64,000 nucleotides of DNA from Photobacterium sp. Ph5 (GCF_022129445.1 NZ_JADQAQ010000009.1:2998-66997), one strand, 5' to 3'. Counted from the stretch's first letter, positions 36,627 through 46,119 are shown. Made by a program: numbers and translations. Notes: a model not told the origin generated them from the letters alone.

Positions 36627-37415
36627 CTAATTTTTAACGGCTTGTTTAACATTACTTAATTGTTGATGTAATAGAGAAAATTGCTGAGTTAACTTATGCT
36701 TTGGTAAGAAATGAATAAGCGGAATTTGTTGAAAATGTGATTCTTTCATTTTGATCGATTGAGGTAGATAAGGCTCTAGGACTGGGAAGCCTAACTCTTT
36801 AACACTTTCAATAATCTGACGAGGAAAGTTTGCCTGAGCATTAAACATATTGACCACAATACCTTCTAATGACAACTCACGATTATGATCATCTCGAAGC
36901 TCTGCTAAGTTATCCATTAAATTGATCAATGCCTGTTGTGAAAAACTATCACAATCAAATGGGATCAATAAGTTATGCGCCGCAATTAATCCCGACTTAG
37001 TATAAAAATTTAGGTTTGGCGGGGTATCAATATAAATATGTTCATATTCTTTTTCTAATTCATCTAAAGTTTCACGTAACTTATAGATCTTATAGCGGCG
37101 TTCTAATTCTGGCTCTAATTTATCTAATTTGGGACTCGATGGAATGAGGAATAAATTGTCATAATCGGTCGGTTGGGGGTAATCCAATGTTGGTGATGCC
37201 ATTGAAAACCAAGAGGCGGTTTGATTGAGTAAATCAGCAATGGTTTTATCGCTTTTTTGATTAATATCATACCCTAAATAGTGACTTGAATTACCTTGGA
37301 CATCGAGATCTATCACGAGTGTCTTGTGCCCTTTCGCCGCACTAATAGCCGCTAAATTTACGGTAATACTTGATTTACCCACCCCACCTTTCTGATTAAA
37401 TATAATTCTGCGCAT
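36627..37415 (-). CDS. Orphan ParA-family ATPase
   Basis: A 262-aa ParA/Soj-type ATPase with deviant Walker A FNQKGGVGKSS, the signature-lysine form, Walker A' VIDLDVQGNSS and Walker B YIDTPPN. ATG 37415 is preferred (AAGGG 6 nt upstream) over the GTG one codon earlier. No parB or parS lies beside it, unlike chromosome- or plasmid-partition loci. Such orphan ParAs position other cargo (flagella, chemotaxis arrays, unknown) in Vibrionaceae. Function open. Confidence 0.88.
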   Translation of the reverse strand: MRRIIFNQKGGVGKSSITVNLAAISAAKGHKTLVIDLDVQGNSSHYLGYDINQKSDKTIADLLNQTASWFSMASPTLDYPQPTDYDNLFLIPSSPKLDKLEPELERRYKIYKLRETLDELEKEYEHIYIDTPPNLNFYTKSGLIAAHNLLIPFDCDSFSQQALINLMDNLAELRDDHNRELSLEGIVVNMFNAQANFPRQIIESVKELGFPVLEPYLPQSIKMKESHFQQIPLIHFLPKHKLTQQFSLLHQQLSNVKQAVKN

Positions 37416-37503
37416 CACATCCCTTCCAATGTTTAATTATTAACCAACACAATATACCTTTATATGCATATCTTTGTTAGCTAAAAACCCACACTTCTTA
37501 AAG

Positions 37504-37887
37504 TTAAGACTGATACAACTCAAGTGGTAATCCATCTGGATCGCTAAAAAAAGTAAATTTCTTTCCCGTTAACTCATCAACACGGATAGCTTCTACCTCA
37601 ATATGATGTTCAACTAAATATGCTGCTACAGATTCCACATCATCTACTGAAAACGCCAGATGACGTAGCCCTTGCGCCTCTGGATAACTGGGTCTTTGGG
37701 GAGCTTCGGGAAAAGAAAACAGTTCAACTTGGCTATTATCTGGTAAACGTAGATCGAGTTTGTACGATAGGCGTTGCGCTCTATAAGTTTCATTGATGAT
37801 CTCTAGTTTTAAGATTTCACTATAGAAGTACTTAGAACGCTTATAATCAGAGCATATAATCGCAACATGATGTATTCCGTTAAACAT
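37504..37887 (-). CDS. yaeR: YaeR-like VOC (glyoxalase I-like) protein
   Basis: A 127-aa vicinal-oxygen-chelate protein very similar to E. coli YaeR: HHVAIICSDYKRSKYFYSEIL, VELFSFPEAPQRPSYPEAQGLRHLAFSVDDVE, and SDPDGLPLELYQ. Metal ligands expected in the family (His near 7, Glu near 56, His near 76, Glu near 123) are present by position. Glyoxalase activity is presumed but not shown. Confidence 0.92.
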   Translation of the reverse strand: MFNGIHHVAIICSDYKRSKYFYSEILKLEIINETYRAQRLSYKLDLRLPDNSQVELFSFPEAPQRPSYPEAQGLRHLAFSVDDVESVAAYLVEHHIEVEAIRVDELTGKKFTFFSDPDGLPLELYQS

Positions 37888-37918
37888 AAAATGACTTCCT
37901 TATCTGATTTTGAAAAAA

Positions 37919-38440
37919 TTAATTAGATGGGCCATTAGTGACATAGGTTTTATCATAAGGTGCTAATAAGTGTGGATTATTTTGAATATCAACATCTTTA
38001 ATATGATTTCCCGAATAATTTAAATACGTGAGTTCTTTGTTTTTTCTCACGTCAAGAGATGTTAAGTGATTAAAACTTACATTTAGCACTTTTAATTTTT
38101 TATTATATTTAGTTTTCAATTTGCTAAGCTGATTATGTTCAACACTAAGCAGTTCTAATTTAGGGTTATCACTAATATCAAGTTTGCTTAATTGATTATG
38201 TGCTAAATCTAACTGCTGCAAGTTCGGAAAATTACTTAATTCTTTAATTTTTGATATATGTAAACCGTCACATTTCAACTCAGTAATTTGTTCACTATAT
38301 GCTTTGCCTTGCAAAATGACGCAACGTTTAAAGTTTGCATCAACAAATGGAATATCACTGATTGCCGCATAATGCTGAGCACAACCAGATAGGGTGGCTC
38401 CTACAAAAAATAGTAGGGTCGATGAGAGTGTATTTTTCAT
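37919..38440 (-). CDS. Leucine-rich-repeat lipoprotein
   Basis: The 173-aa precursor has lipobox TLSGC (Cys20-21 area), a ~45-residue leader domain with two cysteines, and about four LRRs of ~21 residues (LQQLDLAHNQLSKLDISDNPKL, LELLSVEHNQLSKL, LKVLNVSFNHLTSL). The repeat type is the bacterial Leu/Asn-containing LRR. A surface or periplasmic protein-binding role is likely. It follows DUF3820 by 36 bp and may share its transcript. Confidence 0.85.
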   Translation of the reverse strand: MKNTLSSTLLFFVGATLSGCAQHYAAISDIPFVDANFKRCVILQGKAYSEQITELKCDGLHISKIKELSNFPNLQQLDLAHNQLSKLDISDNPKLELLSVEHNQLSKLKTKYNKKLKVLNVSFNHLTSLDVRKNKELTYLNYSGNHIKDVDIQNNPHLLAPYDKTYVTNGPSN

Positions 38441-38476
38441 TTGAAATCTTTTCTAATATCGATGTTGAAAACACGC

Positions 38477-38692
38477 TTAATCTTTACGTAATGGTCGAAT
38501 CACGCTCTCTAGCCCTTCGATTTTAAAATCAAGAGCCAAAGCCATCAGCATACCCAACTCGCCTTCAGGAAAACCTTGTTTCTGAAACCACAATAAATAC
38601 TCTTCAGGTAAATCGATAAGGATTCGACCAGCGTACTTACCGAACGGCATTTTCATATTTGCTAATTTAATCACATGCTCTTGCTGAAACAT
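38477..38692 (-). CDS. DUF3820 family protein
   Basis: 71 aa from ATG 38692 (MFQQEHVIKLANMKMPFGKYAG...); the GTG four codons upstream is less likely because family members start at the MF residue. The MPFGKY...LIDLPEEYLLWFQKQGFPEGELG core defines DUF3820 (also described as a quorum-sensing-regulated virulence factor family). Function unknown. Confidence 0.88.
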   Translation of the reverse strand: MFQQEHVIKLANMKMPFGKYAGRILIDLPEEYLLWFQKQGFPEGELGMLMALALDFKIEGLESVIRPLRKD

Positions 38693-38788
38693 TACTTTCG
38701 TCACATAGAAAAACAGCTAAACATTGTAACAATGCTTAGCTGTAAATATACGAAATTTTTGTAAATTAAAAATCAGATTATTATCACG

Positions 38789-39418
38789 CTATGCCGCAAC
38801 CCATGACTGGGCGACTACTCTCTGCCCATCAATATAAAGGCTTGCAGTGTAATGCCCACCAGCATTCACTTCACCAACACCTTTTGGTGTACCCGTCATA
38901 ACAATATCACCATCTTCTAATGTCATGAATGATTGGATCTCCTGCAAAATAGCGACAGGTTTTGTGATCATTTGAGAGCTAACGCCACGCTGTAAAACGT
39001 CTTTATGTCGTTCAAACACCACTTCAAATTCAGTTTCAATAATATTAGGTAGTGGTACAAAATCACTAAAGAGTACGGATCCATCAAATGCTTTTGCTCG
39101 TTCCCATGGTAAGCCCTTCTGCTTTAAGGTCTCTTGTAGTTCTCGTTTAGTTAAATCAATCCCAACTCCCGCTGCCATAAACTTACCTTGTTGGTACATA
39201 AAACAAATTTCAACTTCATAATGTACTGAATCATCATTATGCTTAGCATTAAGTTGCTGAGAAATGGCAGAATTGGGTTTATTAAACAAGACAAGTTGCG
39301 TCGGGATTTCATTATTTAACTCATGGATATGCTCAACGTAATTGCGACCAATACACACCACTTTTGATGGTGCTATATATTTATCTCCAGTGGGTGAACT
39401 TAGCGTAACCTTCTGCAT
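38789..39418 (-). CDS. Fumarylacetoacetate hydrolase (FAH) family protein
   Basis: A 209-aa enzyme of the FAH/YcgM group with VVCIGRNYVEHIHEL, VHYEVEICF metal-binding region, KGLPWERAKAFDGSVLFSDF and VMTGTPKGVGEV. Members cleave or decarboxylate C-C bonds of oxo acids (acylpyruvate hydrolases, oxaloacetate decarboxylases) with a divalent metal. The exact substrate is not predictable. Alone in its unit. Confidence 0.92.
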   Translation of the reverse strand: MQKVTLSSPTGDKYIAPSKVVCIGRNYVEHIHELNNEIPTQLVLFNKPNSAISQQLNAKHNDDSVHYEVEICFMYQQGKFMAAGVGIDLTKRELQETLKQKGLPWERAKAFDGSVLFSDFVPLPNIIETEFEVVFERHKDVLQRGVSSQMITKPVAILQEIQSFMTLEDGDIVMTGTPKGVGEVNAGGHYTASLYIDGQRVVAQSWVAA

Positions 39419-39695
39419 TAAATAATTATCCTTAATAATAGCGAGTACGCCTATTATTCATATATTTATGAATTAATAAAAATATACAAATAAAAAAAGA
39501 TGCCGTTTACATTTTTACGGTTATTTGTCACACTTCAGAACCTGTTGAGTTTTACTGTTCATATGACTTTTGTAAGCAAGACACAGAACAATATTGCGTT
39601 ATTATTGACACATCTGACTATTGACCGTTACCTATCTATCATCGTCACCATCTGTCTCTGACGCACCTTTCTTGCTGTACGACACGAGAAATATA

Positions 39696-40106
39696 ATGAA
39701 AAAAATTTTATTAAGTACGCTTTTACTGACATCACTATTAACAGGCTGTAGCTCTTCCCCTAAAGATGTTGCAGCACTTCCTAGCACATGGGCAGTAACA
39801 GCAATTGATGGACACTCAGAGCCTGTAGATGCATTACCGAAGAAACCAGAATTAGTGATTGATAATGACTTAACAGTCACCTATCTAGGCTGTAATACAC
39901 TAACAGGTAAGCTAACACTAACAGGTCAAGACTTATTGACTAAAAATTTAGCGTCGACCCGTAAAATGTGTATTCAAAACGAACAAGCTATTGTTGATGG
40001 ATTTGTAAAAAGATTGCTAACGGGCCCATCAGATTATCTTGTTAACCAGAATACCTTGATTATTAGCTCTGATCGTCACACAGTGACATTTAAGAAAGTA
40101 AAATAA
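39696..40106 (+). CDS. META-domain lipoprotein (HslJ-like)
   Basis: From ATG 39696: a lipoprotein signal MKKILLSTLLLTSLLTGC (lipobox LLTGC) and a ~115-residue META domain (WAVTAIDGHSE, VTYLGCNTLTGKLTL, STRKMCIQNEQAIVDGFVKRL), as in E. coli HslJ. The longer frame upstream would hide the signal peptide. META proteins are envelope-located and associated with novobiocin/stress resistance in E. coli; role here unproven. Confidence 0.88.
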   Translation: MKKILLSTLLLTSLLTGCSSSPKDVAALPSTWAVTAIDGHSEPVDALPKKPELVIDNDLTVTYLGCNTLTGKLTLTGQDLLTKNLASTRKMCIQNEQAIVDGFVKRLLTGPSDYLVNQNTLIISSDRHTVTFKKVK

Positions 40107-40181
40107 TTTACGGATTGATTTCAATAAAAATGAAAGCTCTATACTTTCATATATATAAATTAATATAATTTATGTTTTCTT

Positions 40182-40214
40182 AAAGGCCCAGTTGCATAGC
40201 GATTAGGCCTTTTA
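40182..40214 (+). terminator. Terminator after META lipoprotein
   Basis: AAAGGCC pairs with GGCCTTTT across a ~17-nt loop, followed by TTATTTT. Moderately convincing. Confidence 0.5.
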
Positions 40215-40289
40215 TTTTCTGCTTCTAGATAGCTTCCTTACCCATCTTTCAGACAGTAAAAAGCTTTCTACCGTACAAGTATATCGGTC

Positions 40290-40475
40290 AACAACGACGC
40301 CTATCACACGTCGTAAGTCGTAACCAGTTATAAGCCAAAATATTCCTCATAACTCTTAGTTACTGGTCTTTTACGTCTTAACATACGCGGCTTCATTGCT
40401 AGATAACCCAACTCAATCGCTCAACTTGTGTTGTATTAATTTTCTAACCTCTTACGAACATGACTCATTGCACAA
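40290..40475 (-). pseudogene. Possible IS4-family transposase remnant
   Basis: On the minus strand this gene-free stretch reads in pieces AIELGYLAMKPRMLRRKRPVTKSYEEYFGL and, in another frame, LAYNWLRLTTCD. The first resembles the IELGYREMK...TLRSK...EEIWG region and the second the LLAYNLIR end of IS4-type transposases. Key R/E residues are lost and stops and frameshifts interrupt it. No terminal repeats were found. Treat as tentative. Confidence 0.33.
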
Positions 40476-40560
40476 GTACAATAAATAGCTTTCCAACTAA
40501 AAAACATCTGATTTAGACACCACTTTGAGTGCCTCTTTCAAGTACTTGTCTTAGAAATAA

Positions 40561-40595
40561 AAAAGCCGAATGTATGAAATACATTCGGCTTTTTA
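40561..40595. terminator. Terminator of the exporter operon
   Basis: AAAAGCCGAATGTAT and ATACATTCGGCTTTT form a perfect 15-bp stem with a 3-nt loop. It lies ~100 bp past the last permease gene on the minus strand and can also stop transcription from the left. Confidence 0.92.
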
Positions 40596-40691
40596 CGCAT
40601 CTATATTATCGTTTAGCTGATCCTTTTGAGCTTAACGGAAGAGCATTACATCAATAGTGCTCTTCTTGTATTTACCGATCAGTTATACTTT

Positions 40692-41837
40692 CTACGCTTT
40701 TCTAGCTCTTGTCATTAACCCAAAAGCAAGCACACCAAAACCTAATGCTTGTAACCATAATTGCTGCCACCAGCCAATCATTTGAGCAAAGGTTGCGCCC
40801 ATCTGATTTAAACCAAGAAAACCATTAATAGCAGCAGTTGACGGTGCTAACTGGGTTAACTCTCGTAGTAATGTTGGCAATTCAGAGGTTGGCCAAATAA
40901 AGCCTGCGGTAAACACCAGAGGTAATGAGCTTAATAACACCACCAGCGTGACTAACTCACAACGTGGAATCAACTGTCCTAATACCATTCCCAACATGAT
41001 TACCGCTAATAAAAAGGCTACCGTCATGGAAAGGAGATCAGGAATTGATGCCAATCGATTTACCCCATAATAGGTAAAGGTAAAACCAAAATAGTACGCG
41101 GCTAAAACCAAATAAATTACGACAAAGATAAACGCCCTTACAGCCATAATCATCCATACTGGATATTCAGACCAATAACCACTTTTACCCGCAGATCGCG
41201 CTTCATTTTCTGATGCGCCGACCATACCGACACCAATTAACAATGTCTGGTGTAAAATAAGTACAAAAACAGCAGGAACAACATAGTTAATGTAGCCCAT
41301 TGTGACATTAAACACTGGACGCATGTTTAACTTCATTGCACTGTACTGTTCGGTCGCTTGAACGAAGTTATCACCCTTTAAAACAAGATGGTTAATCTTC
41401 GCCTTTACGCCTAGATCTGTACCTGCTGAACTTAATCCTTCAACAATCGTACCGTATACTAGGAACAAAGCTGCATTACCAGCGTATGCTAATGTTGGGC
41501 TAGTCCCTAACATCACATCTTTGTAGAAATCATGAGGGATCACTAAAATCCCTTCTACTTGACGATCAAGTAACGCTTGTTTAGCCGCATCAATACTGCC
41601 TAAGTGCTGAGTAATATGAACCTGTGGTGTGGCATCAGCCATACGGATCAATTCGCGGCTCATCTGCGTTTGATCAAAATCGACAACGGCCACTTTCTGA
41701 TCTCGAGGGAGCTCATTGGTATAAGGTAGTGGGTATAAGAACGAGTAAAAAACCACGCCGCCAAATACTGTAAACACCAAAGAAACATTAGTAAAAATGG
41801 CTTTTAGCTCATGCTTAAATAAATTTAACCATCCCAT
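40692..41837 (-). CDS. ABC-2 type permease (YhhJ-like), second of pair
   Basis: 381 aa with the ABC2_membrane_3 layout: one TM (~20-38), a large periplasmic domain (VAVVDFDQTQMSRELIRMADATP), then five TM helices (~185-372). The type pairs with an ATPase in normal ABC-2 exporters such as YhiI-RbbA-YhhJ. It directly follows the first permease without spacing. No ABC ATPase gene exists anywhere in this operon. Confidence 0.9.
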   Translation of the reverse strand: MGWLNLFKHELKAIFTNVSLVFTVFGGVVFYSFLYPLPYTNELPRDQKVAVVDFDQTQMSRELIRMADATPQVHITQHLGSIDAAKQALLDRQVEGILVIPHDFYKDVMLGTSPTLAYAGNAALFLVYGTIVEGLSSAGTDLGVKAKINHLVLKGDNFVQATEQYSAMKLNMRPVFNVTMGYINYVVPAVFVLILHQTLLIGVGMVGASENEARSAGKSGYWSEYPVWMIMAVRAFIFVVIYLVLAAYYFGFTFTYYGVNRLASIPDLLSMTVAFLLAVIMLGMVLGQLIPRCELVTLVVLLSSLPLVFTAGFIWPTSELPTLLRELTQLAPSTAAINGFLGLNQMGATFAQMIGWWQQLWLQALGFGVLAFGLMTRARKA

Positions 41838-43007
41838 CTAGGCTTCCCCTTTTACAGCATTGCCACTTAATGCTTTACGACGATGAACTAACATCAACAT
41901 CACTGCTAGTACCATTGCAACCATAAACCACGACAAAACAAACAATTGATGAGAGGCCTGATACCAACCAGTGCCGTAATCCACTTGCTGTAATTGCACT
42001 TCAATATAATGGCTTACTGGTAATAAGCTACGCCACATTTTTGCAATCACAGGCATATCAGTGGCGGGGAACGTGATCCCCATAAAGGCAAAGGCAGGTG
42101 CTGTAAATGCTGCAACAAAACTCATTGCACGTGGCACTTCCATCGCAAGGAAATAGATAAAAGCCCCCATACTTTGACACGCCAGCACCATCAACAATTG
42201 CGCGACAATCAAAATATGCCAGTCACCATGCATCGGCCAATCCAGTGCTACGTACATCCACCACAAGAACAGCAAGCCTTGGATCAAAAATAACCCAGTA
42301 TAAGCAGCTAACTTACCCAGTAACTTAGAAACAGGTGACGTTTGTAACCACTTCCATAGTCCTTGTGTTCTCGCTTCATGGGCAATGGCTAATACCGTTG
42401 TCGCCACAATCAAGATCTGCCAGATAGACGGGATAATGGCAGAAACCAAAAACTGTCCATAATGACTATTACTGTTAAACAGCGGTGTAATTTGCCCACG
42501 AATAGGAACGGCTTGCCCCATCGCTTGCAAAGGTACAGGAGCCCCTGTCGCCATATTCTTAACGGTTTCAACCCCTGCATTGAATGTGCCTTCAGCAAGT
42601 AACATTGCAGAGTTGATCAATTTACCTATTAAAATAAATTGCCCATTATAAAACGTGGTGATCTGTGGCGAAAAACCAAGCTTTGTGTCTTTTTCAAAAT
42701 TATCTGGGATCACCACCATGGCATAGATTTCATTGGCTCGCATCGCTTCACTGCCCTGATCTGGACTCGTGAATTGACGTGTAACCGCCATTGTCGGACT
42801 GGCATCCACATAACGGGTAAAATGACGAGACAACTGGCTATGATCAAGATCGACAACACCAACAGGTAAGTTATGCGCTATACCCGTAGAAAAAATAGCC
42901 CACATAGTGAGAAATAACACCGCAGGTAACCACAGTGTTAATGCTCGTAACCAGCCATCTTTCCATATGTTTCGCCATTCTTGCTTCACATACTGAAAGC
43001 TATTCAT
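41838..43007 (-). CDS. ABC-2 type permease, first of pair
   Basis: 389 aa with the same fold as its neighbour: N-terminal TM, a periplasmic domain with VGVVDLDHSQLSRHFTRYVDASP, and a C-terminal five-helix bundle (ANDQMLMVLACQSMGAFIYFL region). It overlaps none of its neighbours but lies one base from the HlyD gene and adjoins the second permease. The two likely form a heterodimeric channel. Confidence 0.9.
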   Translation of the reverse strand: MNSFQYVKQEWRNIWKDGWLRALTLWLPAVLFLTMWAIFSTGIAHNLPVGVVDLDHSQLSRHFTRYVDASPTMAVTRQFTSPDQGSEAMRANEIYAMVVIPDNFEKDTKLGFSPQITTFYNGQFILIGKLINSAMLLAEGTFNAGVETVKNMATGAPVPLQAMGQAVPIRGQITPLFNSNSHYGQFLVSAIIPSIWQILIVATTVLAIAHEARTQGLWKWLQTSPVSKLLGKLAAYTGLFLIQGLLFLWWMYVALDWPMHGDWHILIVAQLLMVLACQSMGAFIYFLAMEVPRAMSFVAAFTAPAFAFMGITFPATDMPVIAKMWRSLLPVSHYIEVQLQQVDYGTGWYQASHQLFVLSWFMVAMVLAVMLMLVHRRKALSGNAVKGEA

Positions 43008-43008
43008 A

Positions 43009-43986
43009 TTACTGCTCTACAATCACGCTCATGCCTACGCGCAAGCCATCAATCGGTTGTGTTGGACGTGCTTCCACTTCAAAGGTGCGCATATCAAAGC
43101 CTTTCGCCGTATCAGTTGCACGCCACGTAGCAAAATCACCCATTACCGCAACATGCGTTACTTTAAATGAATAGGTTTTATCACCTAGTGCCGGAATGGT
43201 TACGTTAAACTCTTTACCTTGTTGGTAATCTTTTAGCTTATCTTCTCGCACATTAAAGACAGCCCACGCATCGTTAATATCAATAATATTCACCACAGGG
43301 AAACCTTGTGGTGCTAGTTCACCGTCGTGCAGTAATACTTGAGAAACCTCACCTTGGTGCCAGCTAGAGATCTTGGTGTCAGCAACATACGCTTCCACTT
43401 CTGCCACAGCACCTGCAGCCATTTTCACTTTCTCTTGTGCTGCACGTTTAGTTTCTACTCGTGCGCCTTCTTTAGCCATCTCATACATCTGGTACGCTGC
43501 ACTCTCGGTATATTGTGCCGCTTGCCATTGTGTGAAAGCTTCATCGCGTTTTTGCTCTGCAATCACGCCATCTTTATAAAGGTTATTCACACGGACATAA
43601 GTCGTTTTCATCAATTTCGCCGCTGCCGTAGCTTTACGCCATTGATCTTCTGCAGCTGCAATTTGCTGACGTCGCGCGCCTTTTTCAGCTTCTTCTGCCA
43701 ACGCACCAGCCGCTTGCTCACCTGCTTTCGCTTGTTCTAACTTGGCATCAATTTCCGGACTTAAAATGGTAAAAATAAGTTGTCCCGGTTTAACTTCATC
43801 GCCTTTACGAACAAGTACTTGGTCAATACGCCCTGGTACTTTTGAGGAAATATTGTATTGCTGCGCTTCAATCTGACCTTGCATACGTTCAGGCTGAGGC
43901 TGGTAAGCATGCCAGAAGGTGTAACCCAACCAACCCACAACAGCAATTACAGGAACCGCTACTGCTATAGACTTCAACTTACTCAT
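43009..43986 (-). CDS. HlyD/YhiI-type membrane-fusion protein
   Basis: 325 aa with an N-terminal TM helix (~7-25), biotinyl-lipoyl domain (YNISSKVPGRIDQVLVRKGDEVKPGQLIF), a long alpha-hairpin rich in Ala/Glu/Lys (~75-195) and a beta-barrel part. As in YhiI (HlyD family) it would connect inner-membrane permeases to the TolC-like channel encoded next to it. Confidence 0.92.
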   Translation of the reverse strand: MSKLKSIAVAVPVIAVVGWLGYTFWHAYQPQPERMQGQIEAQQYNISSKVPGRIDQVLVRKGDEVKPGQLIFTILSPEIDAKLEQAKAGEQAAGALAEEAEKGARRQQIAAAEDQWRKATAAAKLMKTTYVRVNNLYKDGVIAEQKRDEAFTQWQAAQYTESAAYQMYEMAKEGARVETKRAAQEKVKMAAGAVAEVEAYVADTKISSWHQGEVSQVLLHDGELAPQGFPVVNIIDINDAWAVFNVREDKLKDYQQGKEFNVTIPALGDKTYSFKVTHVAVMGDFATWRATDTAKGFDMRTFEVEARPTQPIDGLRVGMSVIVEQ

Positions 43987-43991
43987 GACAA

Positions 43992-45401
43992 TTAAACCTC
44001 TATACCTTGATATTTCTGATAATTATTAAAGGTGTTCATTTCACCGCTTACCGCCAGTAAACGAGTTAAACACATAACATATTGATAGGCCGCAGCAAGT
44101 CGCTGGGTTTTAACAGCGGATAAATACAGTTCAGCGTCAACCACATCAAGTGACGTTGATAATCCTTGGCTAAACGCTTTTTCACGTAGACGAATATTTT
44201 CTTTTGCTAATGCAAGACTCGATTGTAAACCGTTATATTCTTCGACTGCTTGGTTAGCTTCTCGGTAGGTTTTCTCAACTAACACAGTCAGATCTTGCTC
44301 AGCTTGCGCACGTAAATGATTCACTTGTGTCACCATCGAATGCGCCGCTTTTACCTTACCTGAACGGCCAGAGCTATCGATAAGCGGAACACTGACACCA
44401 ATACCTACAGCCCAATCAGGTGCCATTTTAGCGGCAAGAGAGTCGCTTTCGTACAGGTTATAATCACCGTACAAATACACTTCTGGGTAATACTTGCCTT
44501 TCTCTACATCAATTAAGCCATCAGCCTGTTTACGCTTAGCATCCAAAATATGTAAACCAGGGTAACTTGCTAACGTTTTATTTATAAACGCCGACATGGG
44601 CGGTAAAGAACTATTAATAAACAGATTGGTAGTAGGTACTGTGGTACTCGATTGCTGCAGTAGTCTTGTTAGCGCAACTTGCGCAATTTCTAAATCACGC
44701 ACTGATTTTTGTGCGTCAACTTTTGCTTTATCGTAAGCCGCTTCTGCTTGTAGACGTTCAACTTTTGCTATTTGACCTTGTTGTTCAAGTTTAAGCGCAT
44801 GTTCGTAATGACGTTTGAGCCCTGCTTCAACCTCTTTACGTGTTTCAACAACATTTTTTGCTAAAACAACACCAAAGTAAAAGCGGGATAAATCTTCAAA
44901 TTTCGCCTGCTGCATCATGGCTAACATGTATTTCGCTTCTTGGGTTTTCCCTTGAGCAATATCTTGTGCAGCACTTATGCGACCACCAGTAAAAATAGGC
45001 CAAATCGCACGAACAGAGCTAGTTAACACATCACGATTGGCTATTGTTGATGTAAATGCTGAATTTAACGCAGAATCTTTAACTATATTATTAATAACTT
45101 TGCCAATTTCACTATCCGATACTGGCAAGCTACCAAACAGATCTGATGGTGATAGTTTGACATCTTGATCAAGTCGCGTGTAATTCGCGCCAACCGTTAC
45201 GGTTGGAAAATAGAGATCACTGGCTGCATCTTGCATGTGCTCAGCTTGCTCAACACTTGAACGCCCAGCTGCCAAACCATCATTCTTTGTCACGACAGTA
45301 TGCCACGCATCACTAAACGCAATCGGTGATGCATAAAGACTAGGCGTGATAGCTAACAATGCGATAGCTAATGGCTTAACCATAAATGGTTTTATTCTCA
45401 T
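43992..45401 (-). CDS. TolC-family outer-membrane channel
   Basis: 469 aa with a signal peptide (ending SLYA), two OEP (TolC) repeats with long helices and beta strands, and Ala/Gln-rich coiled coils. It provides the outer-membrane duct of the exporter. First gene of the operon, 5 bp before the HlyD gene. A 10-bp inverted repeat lies in its promoter region. Confidence 0.92.
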   Translation of the reverse strand: MRIKPFMVKPLAIALLAITPSLYASPIAFSDAWHTVVTKNDGLAAGRSSVEQAEHMQDAASDLYFPTVTVGANYTRLDQDVKLSPSDLFGSLPVSDSEIGKVINNIVKDSALNSAFTSTIANRDVLTSSVRAIWPIFTGGRISAAQDIAQGKTQEAKYMLAMMQQAKFEDLSRFYFGVVLAKNVVETRKEVEAGLKRHYEHALKLEQQGQIAKVERLQAEAAYDKAKVDAQKSVRDLEIAQVALTRLLQQSSTTVPTTNLFINSSLPPMSAFINKTLASYPGLHILDAKRKQADGLIDVEKGKYYPEVYLYGDYNLYESDSLAAKMAPDWAVGIGVSVPLIDSSGRSGKVKAAHSMVTQVNHLRAQAEQDLTVLVEKTYREANQAVEEYNGLQSSLALAKENIRLREKAFSQGLSTSLDVVDAELYLSAVKTQRLAAAYQYVMCLTRLLAVSGEMNTFNNYQKYQGIEV

Positions 45402-45440
45402 AAGGTAACCCTTTGATACCTGTTTTTGTAATACCTATAC

Positions 45441-45466
45441 TATTTTAGAGCAGTAACTCTAAAATA
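45441..45466. promoter_or_regulatory. Perfect inverted repeat upstream of the exporter operon
   Basis: TATTTTAGAG-N6-CTCTAAAATA, perfect 10-bp arms, ~40 bp upstream of the TolC gene start. It is the obvious candidate operator for the TetR-type regulator encoded immediately upstream. Confidence 0.6.
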
Positions 45467-45582
45467 AAACAGTTTTTTATTTGACGAATCTTCGTGGTTT
45501 AACGAGAAACTTTTTACGCATTATTAAGATAACGCGAGTAACAACATACTCTCATAGCAATCTTGTTATTAATATAGATATA

Positions 45583-45608
45583 AAAAAACCCACTTAATCG
45601 CGGGTTTT
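45583..45608 (-). terminator. Terminator of the tetR gene
   Basis: On the minus strand AAAACCC...GGGTTTTTTT forms a stem with an 8-9 nt loop and a T tract, between the regulator and exporter genes. Confidence 0.75.
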
Positions 45609-45657
45609 ATATCGGATCACATCATAGTATTTATTTTCAAAACACCCAAATCATGAT

Positions 45658-46119
45658 CTAGCGAGCTAAACGGATCAACGAACGACCCAGTAAACGCTCC
45701 AATTCATCAATACTTTGCTGACCATAACGCTGTTCACACAACGTAAATAAACGTTCAATTCCACGGTGAGCAAACTCATGTGAGGTTTCTGCAGAAGAAA
45801 TATGATGGAAGAGTAAACGTAAAATTGCACGGAATTTTTCATCATCAAGCGCAACCGACCAACTTGAAGAAAATGCTGCTAAATCATCGGTTAAATCAAG
45901 CTTATCAACAAACAGTTGATAGATACGCCCATCAAGCGCATGCGCAAAGTCTTGCTTCTTAGGAAAGTGATGGCTAATACCGGTACGAGAGATCCCTGTT
46001 TGATTGCTCAACGTGGTGTATGACATTTTGTCATAACCCAAGGTAAGAATTTGATCAATCACAGCATCCATAATCGTTTGGATAGTTATCTCTGTATCTT
46101 CTTTACTACGCTTTGGCAT
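45658..46119 (-). CDS. TetR-family transcriptional repressor
   Basis: 153 aa, short for TetR. N-terminal HTH (~15-60: VIDQILTLGYDKMSYTTLSNQTGISRTGISHHFPKKQDF) and a shortened helical ligand domain. Same strand as and directly upstream of the TolC-HlyD-permease operon, which it most likely represses. A second inverted repeat lies upstream of its own start, suggesting autoregulation. Confidence 0.9.
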   Translation of the reverse strand: MPKRSKEDTEITIQTIMDAVIDQILTLGYDKMSYTTLSNQTGISRTGISHHFPKKQDFAHALDGRIYQLFVDKLDLTDDLAAFSSSWSVALDDEKFRAILRLLFHHISSAETSHEFAHRGIERLFTLCEQRYGQQSIDELERLLGRSLIRLAR

